Shown: in pieces, positions 31,332-43,797 of the stretch | Position numbering within the stretch: the first letter of the stretch is position 1 | Layout: every line of letters begins with the position of its first letter | Assembly (NCBI GenBank): GCA_963843755.1 | Contig: CAWJLS010000007.1 | Location: forward strand, 620,001 to 684,000 | DNA length: 64,000 bases | Source: CAWJLS01 sp963843755 | GTDB taxonomy: Bacteria; Acidobacteriota; Thermoanaerobaculia; Multivoradales; DATKCC01 | Reading direction: 5' to 3' | Position numbers and translations under genes: made by a program | Notes under the pieces: generated by a model | What the model saw: only the letters and a program-made list of their open reading frames with translations | Database searches by the model: none | Told to the model about the DNA's origin: nothing

Positions 31332-32714
31332 GTGCGAGTCGTCACTGTCAAGCGGCCGGAGCAGCAGGCCGAGCTTCTGCGGAAGTTCGTCCGCAAGGGG
31401 AGCCGACAAAGCATCACCAAGCTGCTGGGGAAGGTGCGCCCGGAGGACATCGCGGTCATGTTCCGCGGCCTGACGCCGGCGGAGCGCATCGACACCTTCC
31501 GCATCCTGGTCGACGACGACCGCGAGAGCGCCGGCGACGTCCTGGCGGAGCTCGACGCGCCGCTCAGGCTCGGCCTGCTCGAACGCCTCCAGCCGCAGGA
31601 GGTCGCCTCGATCCTCGAAGGGATGCCGGTCGACGACCAGGTGTTCGTCATCGAGTCGGTTCCGGAGCACCTGCGCCCGGCGATCCTCTCCCTGGTCGGG
31701 GTCGAGTCGCTGTCGGACGTCCAGAGCCAGCTCACCTTCGAGGACGATTCCGCCGGCCGGATCATGACCCGGGAGTTCTTCGCGCTGCCCGAGACCACGA
31801 CGGTGCGCGACGCGGTGGCGGCGATCCAGGAGCACCGGGAGCTGGAGCTGGTCGTCTACCTCTACGTGCTCGACCAGGACGAGTGCCTGTCGGGGGTGAT
31901 GTCGCTGCGCCAGCTCCTGCTGGCCCGGCCGGCCAAGACCCTGGCCGAGGTCACCACCCGGGACGTGATCAGCGTCCACACGGACACGGACCAGGAGGAG
32001 GTGGCCCAGCTCGCCACCCGCTACGACCTGCTGGCCCTGCCGGTGGTCGACTCCGACGGCCACCTGGTCGGCATCGTCACCTACGACGACATCGTCGACG
32101 TGCTGCGCGAGGAGGCGACCGAGGACCTGTTCAAGATGGCGGGCACTTCGGACGAGGAGATCCTCTACCAGGAGCGCTCGTTCAAGGTCGCCTCGATCCG
32201 GCTGCCCTGGTTGCTGGTCAACCTGGCCGGCGGCGTGCTCACCGGCCTGCTGTTCAAGCACTTCCAGATCCAGCTCAAGGACGCCCTCTTCCTGGTCACC
32301 TTCGTACCGGTGATCATGGGCATGGGCGGCAACGTCGGCAACCAGACCTCGACCATCGCGGTGCGCGGGCTGGCGACCGGGCGCCTGCGCCGCGGCGAGG
32401 CGAGCACCCGCCAGTTCCTGTGGCGTCAGCTCAAGGTGGGGCTGCTGCTCGGCGTCTCCTGCGCGTCGGTGGTGGCGGTGGCCGCGGCCGTGCTGGAGCA
32501 GAACCCGATGTACTCGTTGGTGGTGGGCGGCGCGATGTTCTGCGCCCTGGTGCTGGCGTCGGTCAACGGCTCGCTGATCCCGCTCCTGTTCGAGCGCCTG
32601 GGGGTCGATCCCGCCATCGCCTCCGGCCCCCTGGTGGCGACCACCAACGACATCACCGGCATCCTGATCTACTTCAGCCTCGCCACCGCCATGATCGGCT
32701 GGCTGGTCCGGTAG
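31332..32714 (+). CDS. mgtE: Magnesium transporter MgtE
   Basis: 460 residues from GTG 31332. The cytosolic N domain (about 10-125) of superhelical repeats carries 'EDIAVMFRGLTPAERIDTF' and 'EVASILEGMPVDDQVFV'. The CBS pair (about 130-255) has 'AGRIMTREFFALPETTTV' and 'LPVVDSDGHLVGIVTYDDI'. The five-helix pore domain begins at about 285 with the MgtE hallmark 'PVIMGMGGNVGNQTSTIA'. It is a Mg2+-gated channel in the inner membrane. An in-frame GTG six codons upstream (31314) is less likely because the -10 element covers it. Confidence 0.93.
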   Translation: MRVVTVKRPEQQAELLRKFVRKGSRQSITKLLGKVRPEDIAVMFRGLTPAERIDTFRILVDDDRESAGDVLAELDAPLRLGLLERLQPQEVASILEGMPVDDQVFVIESVPEHLRPAILSLVGVESLSDVQSQLTFEDDSAGRIMTREFFALPETTTVRDAVAAIQEHRELELVVYLYVLDQDECLSGVMSLRQLLLARPAKTLAEVTTRDVISVHTDTDQEEVAQLATRYDLLALPVVDSDGHLVGIVTYDDIVDVLREEATEDLFKMAGTSDEEILYQERSFKVASIRLPWLLVNLAGGVLTGLLFKHFQIQLKDALFLVTFVPVIMGMGGNVGNQTSTIAVRGLATGRLRRGEASTRQFLWRQLKVGLLLGVSCASVVAVAAAVLEQNPMYSLVVGGAMFCALVLASVNGSLIPLLFERLGVDPAIASGPLVATTNDITGILIYFSLATAMIGWLVR

Positions 32715-32763
32715 ATCCGGTAGGTCCGGAATGCCCGACGCGGCAGCTCTCCGCCGCCCGGTG

Positions 32764-32769
32764 TAGGCT
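32764..32769 (+). promoter_or_regulatory. -10 element TAGGCT for recO
   Basis: TAGGCT ends 7 nt before ATG 32777; no Shine-Dalgarno. It would drive a leaderless recO-glyQ-glyS transcript. Confidence 0.45.
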
Positions 32770-32776
32770 TTGCCGG

Positions 32777-33567
32777 ATGCGAGCCTTCCAGGGCGAGGCC
32801 CTGATCCTCGACGTCTTCGACCTCCACGAGAAGGACCGGATCGTCACCCTTCTGACCCGCGAGCGGGGCAAGAAGAAAGGGGTGGCCCGCGGCGCCCGGC
32901 GCAAGTACTCCCGGTTCGCCGGCCAGCTCCAGCCGCTCGCCAAGGTGGCGGTGCACTGGTTCGAGAAGGAGGGGCGCGACCTGGTACGGATCGGCGAGGT
33001 GGAGCTCGTCCGGCCGGCCCACAAGCTCCAGCAGGATCTCGACGGCATCCTGCTGGGCAGCTACCTTGCCGACCACCTGGTGGAGTTCGTCCAGGAGGAC
33101 GAGCCGGGCGATCTGTGGTTCCGGCTGCTCGATTCGACGATCGAAGCCCTCCTTCGGGGGGTGGACCGCGACGCCGCGGCGCGGTATTTTGAGGCCTGGG
33201 TGTTACGGCTCTCCGGCATCTTTCCACCACCCCGAGAGTGTCCTGTGTGCGAGCGGCCCTTCCCGCGCGGCGGGGCGGTCTTGCCGCGAAGCGACGATCA
33301 CCTGGTGTGTGTGGACTGCGCCGCCCGCGGCGTGGAAGGCCCGGCCGGCGTCGGTGCCGGTGGCGGCTTGCCGATCGGCTCCGACGTTCTCGAGCTCCTG
33401 CTGCGCGTGGGAGCGGAGCGCCTGGACAGCTTCGCCGCGCGGCCCCCGGGCGACGACACGCTGCGGCGGGCCGAACGCCTCGCGGCCGAGGTACGACGGC
33501 GCTTCCTCGGCCGCGAGCTCAAGAGCTACGGTGTGATCGAACGCATGCGCCCCGACCTGAACCGTTC

Positions 33568-33571
<4 letters not shown>
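32777..33571 (+). CDS. recO: DNA repair protein RecO
   Basis: 264 residues. The N-terminal OB-fold domain begins 'FQGEALILDVFDLHEKDRIV' and includes 'TRERGKKKGVARGARR' and 'VELVRPAHKLQQDLDGI'. The helical C-terminal domain has a four-Cys zinc knuckle: 'RECPVCERPF' and 'LVCVDCAARG'. RecO loads RecA at gaps with RecR and anneals SSB-coated strands. ATG 32777 matches the family N-terminus. Its stop overlaps glyQ (ATGA), a common recO-glyQ-glyS order. Confidence 0.92.
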
Positions 33572-34532
<961 letters not shown>

Positions 34533-34536
<4 letters not shown>

Positions 34537-36689
34537 GCGGCACCGGGAAGGAGTACCTGCTCGAGGTGCGCACGGAGGAGATCCCGGCGCGCATGCTGGA
34601 GCCGGGGGTCAAGCACCTGGCGACCCGCCTGTTCGAGGAGCTCATGGGCCGCGCCCTCGGGCCGACCAAGGTGTCGACCGGGTTCACCCCGCGACGGCTG
34701 CTGGTGGTGCTCGAAGGGGTGCCGGAGTCCGAGCCCGACCGGGACGAGGAGTCGGTGGGGCCGCCGGCGCGGATCTGCTACGACGACGCGGGGAACCCGA
34801 CCAAGGCGCTCGCAGGCTTCGCCAAGAGGCTCGGCCTCGCGCCGGAGGCGCTCGAGCGGGTCGAGACCGACAAGGGCGAGTACGTCGTCGCCCGCCAGCG
34901 GGTGAAGGGGCGGCCGACGCCGGAGGTGCTGGCAGAGCTCGTCCCCAAGGTGCTGACCGAGATCCCGTGGCCCAAGACCATGCGGTGGGGCGAGTCCAGA
35001 GGGCCGTGGGTGCGGCCGGTCCACGGCATCGTGTCGCTGTTCGACGGGGCGGTGGTGCCGTTCGAGCTGTTCGGTGTGACCGCCGGGGACCGCACCGCCG
35101 GCCACCCGGTGCTCTCGCCGCAGGAGGTGGCGGTGACCGGGGCGGCGGACCTCGAGGCGAAGCTCGCCGAGCGCGGCATCGAGACCGACCCGGCGGCACG
35201 GCGTGACCGGCTCCACGCGGCCATGGTCGAGCGCGCCGAGGCGGTGGGCGGGCGCCTGGTCGAGGACCCGGACCTGCTCGGCCGGCTGGCCGCCATGTGC
35301 GCCATCCCCGGCGTCATGGAGGGCGGCTTCGACGAGTCGTTCCTGGAGCTTCCCCGCGAGGTGCTGATCACCAGCCTGAAGGACCACCAGAGCGCCCTGA
35401 CTGTGGAGGGGACAAGTGAAGCTCCCACCGGCGAGGGCAGCTTGCTGCCCCGGTTCCTGACCGTCATGGATCGCCCCGACGATCCGGCGGGACGGGTGCG
35501 GGCCGGCAACGAGTGGGTGGTCGAGGCGCGTCTGGCCGACGCCCGGTTCTTCTACCAGGAGGACCGGAAGCGGCCGCTGGTGGACCGGGCCGGGGAGCTC
35601 GAGCAGCTCGCCTTTCACGCCGCCCTCGGCAGCTACGCGGACAAGACCGCGCGTCTCGAGGGGCTGGCCGGCACCGTGTGCGAGGAGCTCGGTTGGGCCG
35701 ACGAGCAGGGCGGCGCCCGGCGCGCCGCGGGGCTGCTCAAGATCGATCTCGTGACCGAGATGGTCAAGGAGTTCACCTCGCTCCAGGGGGTCGTCGGCGG
35801 CGTCTACCTGCGGGAGGACGGCGAGCCGGAGGCGGTGTGGCAGGCGGTCTACGACCAGTACCTACCCACCTCGACCGACGACCCGCTGCCCCGGGGGAAG
35901 GCCGGCGCGGTGGTCGGCATCGCCGACCGCTTCGACACCCTGGTCGGCATCTTCGGCCTCGGCCTCGTGCCCACCGGCAGCCGTGACCCGTTCGGCCTGC
36001 GGCGGGCGGCCCAGGGGGTGGCGCGGATCGCCCTCGAGCGCGACCTGCCGCTCGATTTCGGCCGGTTGCTCGATCGTGCCGCGGCCCTCTTCGGCGACCG
36101 GTTGACTCAGAGCGCCGACGCCATCCGCCAGGCTCTCGAGCCGTTCTTCGCCGACCGGGTCCGCCACCTGCTCGGTCTGCGCGGCTTCGCCTACGACGAG
36201 ATCGAGGCGGGGCTGGCGGCGATCGATGCCGAGGGCGTCCCGCGCGGCGGCTTCGCCGACCTGCCCGATCTCGCCGCACGGGTCGAGGCGCTCCACCGGG
36301 TGCGCGACGAGCCGCAGTTCCTGTCGGTGGTGCTGGCCGCCAAGCGGATCGACAACATCGTCAAGGACGCGGCGCCCGGCGCGCCGGACGAGTCGCTGCT
36401 CCAGGAGCCGGCGGAGAAGGACCTCTTCGTCGCCTTCCGCGAGCTGGCGGCAGACGTCGAAGAAGCCGCCGCGGCCCGCCGCTACGAGGACGCCCTCCGG
36501 CGGATCGCCGAGCTGGCGGAGGTCCTCGACCGGTTCTTCGAGGACGTGCTGGTGATGGCCGAGGACCCGGCGGTCAAGACCAACCGCCTGGCCCTGCTGC
36601 GCGCCATCGGCCGGACCCTCTCCCGGGTCGCCGGCCTGACCGAGGTGGTCGTCGACAAGGAGGAGCACCGCCGCCGCCACGGCGGCTGA
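34533..36689 (+). CDS. glyS: Glycyl-tRNA synthetase beta subunit
   Basis: 718 residues, near the usual ~690. 'YLLEVRTEEIPARML' at the N-terminus, 'PWPKTMRWGESRGPWVRPVH', 'MCAIPGVMEGGFDESFLELP', 'KTARLEGLAGTVCEELGWAD' and 'GSRDPFGLRRAAQGVARIAL' are GlyS landmarks. The beta subunit supplies tRNA recognition; the C-terminal ~100 residues are the anticodon-binding helical domain ('RFFEDVLVMAEDPAVKTNRL'). It starts in an ATGA overlap with glyQ. Confidence 0.95.
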
Positions 36690-36810
36690 GCCCTCCCGGG
36701 CCGCCACGAAGTGTCCCGTTTTGCCATGACCTGTTCATCGAGACTCGCGATCTGTCCATCCATCCCATGAATCGGCCCTCCACCGACCGCATCTCCACGC
36801 TCCAGGAGGC

Positions 36811-36821
36811 ATGAGCACGCC

Positions 36822-36825
<4 letters not shown>
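36811..36825 (+). other. Four-codon mini-ORF in the ppdK leader
   Basis: ATG AGC ACG CCA TGA lies directly after AGGAGG (36804-36809), and its stop overlaps the ppdK ATG as ATGA. The eight bases ATGAGCAC occur twice (36811, 36822), suggesting a small duplication that left two possible starts. The Shine-Dalgarno is too close (1 nt) to the first ATG and rather far (12 nt) from the second. Confidence 0.35.
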
Positions 36826-39550
<2,725 letters not shown>

Positions 39551-39554
<4 letters not shown>

Positions 39555-39594
39555 GGCGCGCCCCGAACCCGAACGGCCGGGAGACGCGCCTCAG
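39551..39594. terminator. Hairpin over the ppdK stop, possible bidirectional terminator
   Basis: A perfect 10-bp stem: CTGAGGCGCG (39551-39560) pairs with CGCGCCTCAG (39585-39594) around a 24-nt loop. It lies between two convergent genes (ppdK and the VPTL-CTERM-like gene). No T-run follows on either strand, so intrinsic termination is uncertain. Confidence 0.4.
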
Positions 39595-39653
39595 CGGTCC
39601 TGTTCCTCTCAGCGGATGTCAGCGGAGGCGGGGCCGCTGCCCCTCAGAGCGCG

Positions 39654-40244
39654 TCAGCCGGTGATCCGGCGGATCGTCCAAAGGCCGCCGAGCAGCAGGG
39701 CAGCGCCCAACAACACCATGCCCCGGAGACCGAGGGTCGGTACCTCGAGGGCGCTCGGCAATCGATCGAGCTGCATCGAGACGCCGCCCTGGTTGTCGCT
39801 GTAGTTGTCGTCGATGATCCAGCAGCTCAGGTCGCCCGCGTCGCTGGTGAACGTGAGGCCGCTGGGGGCGTTGGCCAGCGCCAGCGCCTGCGTCTGCCAG
39901 ATCGAGGGGATCGGGTTGATCGTCACGGTACCGGTGCCGGGGATGTCGCAGGTGACCCGGTGGAGCCAGCCCTGGCTGCAGTTGGCTCCGCTCCCGTCGC
40001 AGCCGGTGACGTTGCCCCAGTAGTTGACGGCGTCGAACTGGCCGCCGTCTCCGGTCCCGATGAAGGTGACCTGGTAGGTCCCGGCCGGGATGGAGTTGAC
40101 CACCACCGGGTTCGCGGCGTCGTTGACCGTCGGCGGTGAGCCGCTGACGTCGAGGAAGTAGGTCTGGGCGGAGGCCGTGGAGGAGGCGACGAGGCCGAGG
40201 CTCATCGTGAGCACGAGACAGACATTGCGCACAGTTCCAGTCAT
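39654..40244 (-). CDS. Exported protein with IPTL/VPTL-CTERM-type sorting tail
   Basis: 196 residues. A signal peptide (about 1-26, ending 'ASSTASAQ') precedes a beta-rich domain with Cys pairs ('GNVTGCDGSGANCSQGW', 'VTCDIPGTG'), roughly 30-160. The C-terminus reads 'EVPTLGLRGMVLLG', then a hydrophobic helix, then 'WTIRRITG'. Pro-Thr-Leu, a central Gly-Met, a membrane helix and terminal Arg pair match the IPTL-CTERM class, thought to be cut and anchored by an exosortase-like enzyme. No such enzyme is in the window. Shine-Dalgarno AGGGGAG precedes the ATG. Confidence 0.75.
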   Translation of the reverse strand: MTGTVRNVCLVLTMSLGLVASSTASAQTYFLDVSGSPPTVNDAANPVVVNSIPAGTYQVTFIGTGDGGQFDAVNYWGNVTGCDGSGANCSQGWLHRVTCDIPGTGTVTINPIPSIWQTQALALANAPSGLTFTSDAGDLSCWIIDDNYSDNQGGVSMQLDRLPSALEVPTLGLRGMVLLGAALLLGGLWTIRRITG

Positions 40245-40833
40245 TGTTCTCCCCTGAAGTGTCGGTTGACGAGCGTTGCTGCCGGAAGACGAGGTTCCCA
40301 GCCGCTCAGATTGCCGTTCGGCACCGCGAGCTGAAACACGACCGATCAGCCGCGACCGGTGATGTCGGTCGGCTGCAGGGCAAGGCCAGGACGTGCACGC
40401 GCCGCAAGCTGTCGAACGGGCGCGAAAAGGCTGTCAGTGAAGTGCTTGCGTGTCCATGCCTTCGTGATGCGATTTCTTTCCTCTGCGGTGCCGGCTCGCT
40501 CTCTGTGCTGCGCTCGCGGTGGTGGGCCTGGTTCCCGACCCTTACGCCCACCACGCGCTCGCCAAGGGGTTCGCCCGGCGAGTCCTCTTGGGACACCACG
40601 GTCACGTCAGCGGGCGCGAGACGTGGGAGCACGACGGCGACCGAATCCGGTCGTTTGCCTGTGCTACCGTACGCGGCGGCAAACATTCATTATCGCAATT
40701 GACCTCCGTGCCCTTCGTGACGGCCCGTGATCGGTCGTCGCGTGGCAGGGAGCTCTGCGGGACCTTGGACGCCGCGGTGCCCGATCTGCCGGTCGGGTTG
40801 GTATGCGGCGGTCGCCTCGAGAGGAGGCTCGAT
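40245..40833. other. 589-nt divergent intergenic region without a convincing gene
   Basis: It separates the VPTL-CTERM-like gene (minus) from the first giant secreted-protein gene (plus). Several open frames cross it but none has a plausible start with a ribosome-binding site or protein-like composition. The only AT-rich patch is around 40683-40700. A TACCGT at 40665-40670 could be a -10 element for the plus-strand gene. Nothing else is recognised. Confidence 0.5.
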
Positions 40834-43797
40834 GTGAGCAGGTTGGTACGCGCCCTGGATCGATTCGCCCTGTTCGTCTTGCTCTGCAGCCTGGCGGGCA
40901 CGGCCGTGACGGCGGCTCCGGCCGCCGCGGAGCGGTACACGGTCGGCACCCTGGGGGCGACGATCCCGGGCGAGAACTGGGAGCGTGTCCAGCTCAGCAA
41001 GGACCTCGGCAAGGATCAGTTCTTTCGGGCGGACCGGCAGTACGTTCTGGTCGCCCTCGAGATCTTCGATCTGTTCGAGGTGCGGGCCGATTTCGTCGGC
41101 AAGCTCGACGACTTCACGTCGGGCGTGACGGCCGCCACGACCGACCTCCAGGCGGACCCCGAGATGGACTACCTCCGGCGGGACGGCGTCACCCGGGCGA
41201 CGCGCCGGTTCAAGGCGTCGGCCTCCGGGATGAGCCTGTCGTACCGCGTCGACCTGATCTCGGCGGGCGATGGGGTGGGGTACCTGTTCATGAGCTGGGC
41301 CCCGGCGTCCTCGAGCGACGGGTTCGACGAGCAGGTGGCCGCGACCCTCGACGGGTTCGAGCTGCCCGGCCCCGACTCCGCGTGGGCGCAGAAGGCGACG
41401 CCGTCGTCCCACCGCTTCGAGTTCGGCGACCGGACGGTGGAGATGACCTTCCGGGACAGCGTCTTCGAGGAGAAGGGATCGAAGCCCGGCGAGCGCTACA
41501 CGCTGCTCGAGAACGGCAACTCGATCGTCGTCCATCTCTTCGTCGACGCCCTGGACGGGACCGCGGACAGCGTGCTCGACCAGATCTTGCAGAGTGTCGT
41601 CCAAGAGAAGGGCTACGAGGAGCTGGTGCGCTCCGACCTCGAGATTCCGCTGGGCTCCGGACGGCAGGTTCTACTCCGTCACGACGGCGCGCCGTCCACC
41701 GACCTGGCCGTAGCGGTGGTCGACCTCGGGGACGGCCACTGGATCGACCTGCGCATGCTCTCCCAGGGGCGGGCTGGTCACCGGGAGAGCCTGTGGAACA
41801 GCCTGCTCGACTCGCTCCAGGTCACCGATGCCTCGGATCTCGACGCTTTCCCGGTGGTTGCGAAGCCGAAGGACGAGGAGCCGGTCTACCTCGATCCCAA
41901 GGCGCGCCGGCTGCTCGAGGAGAGCTGCCTGCTCGGCACGGCGCCCTCCACCGTGGCCGCGATCGTCGGCGACGGCGACCTGCTGGTCCGCGAAGGGCAG
42001 CGGGTGACGCGGGTGTCGCCGGCGCAGCCGGAGGACGAGGGCTCGGCCTCGACCCGCGTCCTCTTCGACGCGGGTACGTACCTCCGGGGAGCCTTGGTCC
42101 CCTGGGGCGATCGGGCCCTCCTGGTGGGAGCCGACGACCCGCTGGGCGGGAACGACGGCGTTCTGATGATCGTCGACGGAGACGCGGAGCTGGCCGAGTT
42201 CCGCGCCGACGTGGCCGCGCCTGCCGGATCAGCCGGATCGGAGAGCTCGGCGGGCGAGGATCTGCTGCTCGCACGCAACGGCACCAGCGAGCCGCTCGTC
42301 GGGATGATCGGCCTGCCGTCTGTGGGGCCGGCCGAGGTCGTGCTCCGGGACGCGGCCGGCGAGGAGCGCACCCTGTTCGAGCTGGCGGACCAGGACGTCT
42401 CCGCCCTCGCCCGGCGGCCGTCCGGCCGGATCCTGGTGGCGGCGACGCCGCGGGCCGGCCTGTCGGTCGCCGGAGAGGGACCGGCGCTGCGCCTGCTCCT
42501 GACCGGGGACGACGGTCGCAAGCCGAAGGAGATCGCGCGCTGGCGGCGGGTCGATCGCATCGAGCCGGGCCCGGCGTCCTGGCTGCTCTCGGGCTCACCG
42601 GCCGAGGGCGTCCGGGGCGTCTACCGGCTGAGCGACGACGGCACGGCCGAGCTGCTGCTGAGCGGCCCGGCCACCGGGCTGGCGCTGACCGAGGACGAGC
42701 TCACCTTCTCCACGAAGAAGTGCCTCGAGCCGTCGGAGGCGATCGACCCGCACTGTGTCTACCGGGCGGATCTCGCCCTGGCGCGGGAGCTGGGGCGCAC
42801 GTTCCAGCCGTTCACGACCGAAACCGTCAACCAGATCGCCGCCCGCGCCTGGCCGGAGCTGGACGGCGATGCGGTCAACGCCTTCCCGTCCACGCCCCAG
42901 GAGATCGCCGACGCCGTGGCGCGGGCGGACCAGGCCACGCGCGAGCTCACCGGGGCCGAGCTGCCGAGCGCAAGCGCGGGGGTCGACGACCTGCTCGCGG
43001 GCCTCTACTACGACCGCGAGGTCTCGGACCGCGGCGTCCTTCTGCTGTCGGTGCTGCTGAGCGAATCCCTGCTCCACGACGGGGCGGTCTGGGAGCCGTC
43101 GGTCGCGTCGGCCCGATCAGCCGGTGCGACCCACGACGCCGGGTCGTGGCAGACCGAGAACGCGTTCGCGGTCGGGCTCCACCCGGTGTCGGTAGTCCTC
43201 AGCACGCTCTACGACGAGGACGGCTGGTACCGGCCGGCGGAGAACATCGCCGAGCAGTCCGAGGGGCGCACGATCATCCTCGGGCTCGATCCGAAGGCGC
43301 TCGAACGCCGGGTGCGGGCCGAGGAGGTCCCGACCCTGGCGGAGGACCTGCGCGCGGCGCGGGTCGATCGGCTGGCCGCGGCGCTCGACGCCCGGCCGGA
43401 GAACGTCTACCTGCGGGAGGCGGTCTACGGGCATCTGGCCGCCCAGGGGAGCCGCGCCGAGCTCGCCGAGCTGGCGGGCCGGTTCGCCGCTCGCGACGAC
43501 GCCCACGGGATCGACCTCCGCGCCTGGCTGGCCGCCCGGCTGGCCGGCGACCTGTCGCCGGAGGAGACGGCCACCGTCATCACCGACCTGCGGAGCGCCA
43601 TCGAGCGCGCGCCGGACGATCCGGGGCTCTATCTGCTGCTCGGCACGGCCTACGAGCGGACCACGGATGCCGACGATCCGACCCGCCCACGGGAGCTGGC
43701 CCGGGCCTGCTACCGCAAGGCGAGCGATACGGCGGCCTGGGGCAAGCTCAAGGACCAGGCCGAGGCTGCGCTGGCCCGGCTCGGGGAGGGCGAGTGA
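40834..43797 (+). CDS. Large exported protein of unknown function, helical-repeat C-terminus
   Basis: 987 residues from GTG 40834, chosen because AGGAGG sits 6 nt before it and a signal peptide follows at once (hydrophobic about 11-28, ending 'TAAPAAAE'). Residues ~30-330 contain two similar alpha/beta modules. They resemble, in outline, PsbP/DcrB-like domains: a 'TIPGENWERV' or 'MTFRDSVFE' strand, then a long central region and a late strand pair. About 370-650 is beta-rich with Gly-Asp loops (propeller-like). The last ~250 residues are helical and TPR-like ('DPGLYLLLGTAYERTTDAD'). The stop overlaps the next gene (GTGA). No family is recognised; the domain comparisons are by eye. Probably periplasmic or surface. 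Confidence 0.7.
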   Translation: MSRLVRALDRFALFVLLCSLAGTAVTAAPAAAERYTVGTLGATIPGENWERVQLSKDLGKDQFFRADRQYVLVALEIFDLFEVRADFVGKLDDFTSGVTAATTDLQADPEMDYLRRDGVTRATRRFKASASGMSLSYRVDLISAGDGVGYLFMSWAPASSSDGFDEQVAATLDGFELPGPDSAWAQKATPSSHRFEFGDRTVEMTFRDSVFEEKGSKPGERYTLLENGNSIVVHLFVDALDGTADSVLDQILQSVVQEKGYEELVRSDLEIPLGSGRQVLLRHDGAPSTDLAVAVVDLGDGHWIDLRMLSQGRAGHRESLWNSLLDSLQVTDASDLDAFPVVAKPKDEEPVYLDPKARRLLEESCLLGTAPSTVAAIVGDGDLLVREGQRVTRVSPAQPEDEGSASTRVLFDAGTYLRGALVPWGDRALLVGADDPLGGNDGVLMIVDGDAELAEFRADVAAPAGSAGSESSAGEDLLLARNGTSEPLVGMIGLPSVGPAEVVLRDAAGEERTLFELADQDVSALARRPSGRILVAATPRAGLSVAGEGPALRLLLTGDDGRKPKEIARWRRVDRIEPGPASWLLSGSPAEGVRGVYRLSDDGTAELLLSGPATGLALTEDELTFSTKKCLEPSEAIDPHCVYRADLALARELGRTFQPFTTETVNQIAARAWPELDGDAVNAFPSTPQEIADAVARADQATRELTGAELPSASAGVDDLLAGLYYDREVSDRGVLLLSVLLSESLLHDGAVWEPSVASARSAGATHDAGSWQTENAFAVGLHPVSVVLSTLYDEDGWYRPAENIAEQSEGRTIILGLDPKALERRVRAEEVPTLAEDLRAARVDRLAAALDARPENVYLREAVYGHLAAQGSRAELAELAGRFAARDDAHGIDLRAWLAARLAGDLSPEETATVITDLRSAIERAPDDPGLYLLLGTAYERTTDADDPTRPRELARACYRKASDTAAWGKLKDQAEAALARLGEGE

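Noticed and set aside
40244..40702. Possible 152-residue gene in the 40.2-40.8 kb spacer
   Set aside because: No ribosome-binding site, Arg/Ser/Cys-rich product, and overlapping frames look equally non-protein-like.
40803..43793. Upstream extension of the giant transglutaminase gene to ATG 40803 (2724 codons in all)
   Set aside because: The extension is an Arg/Gly/Pro-rich out-of-frame reading of the preceding exported protein, which has its own signal peptide and Shine-Dalgarno. GTG 43794 with a GTGA overlap is preferred.
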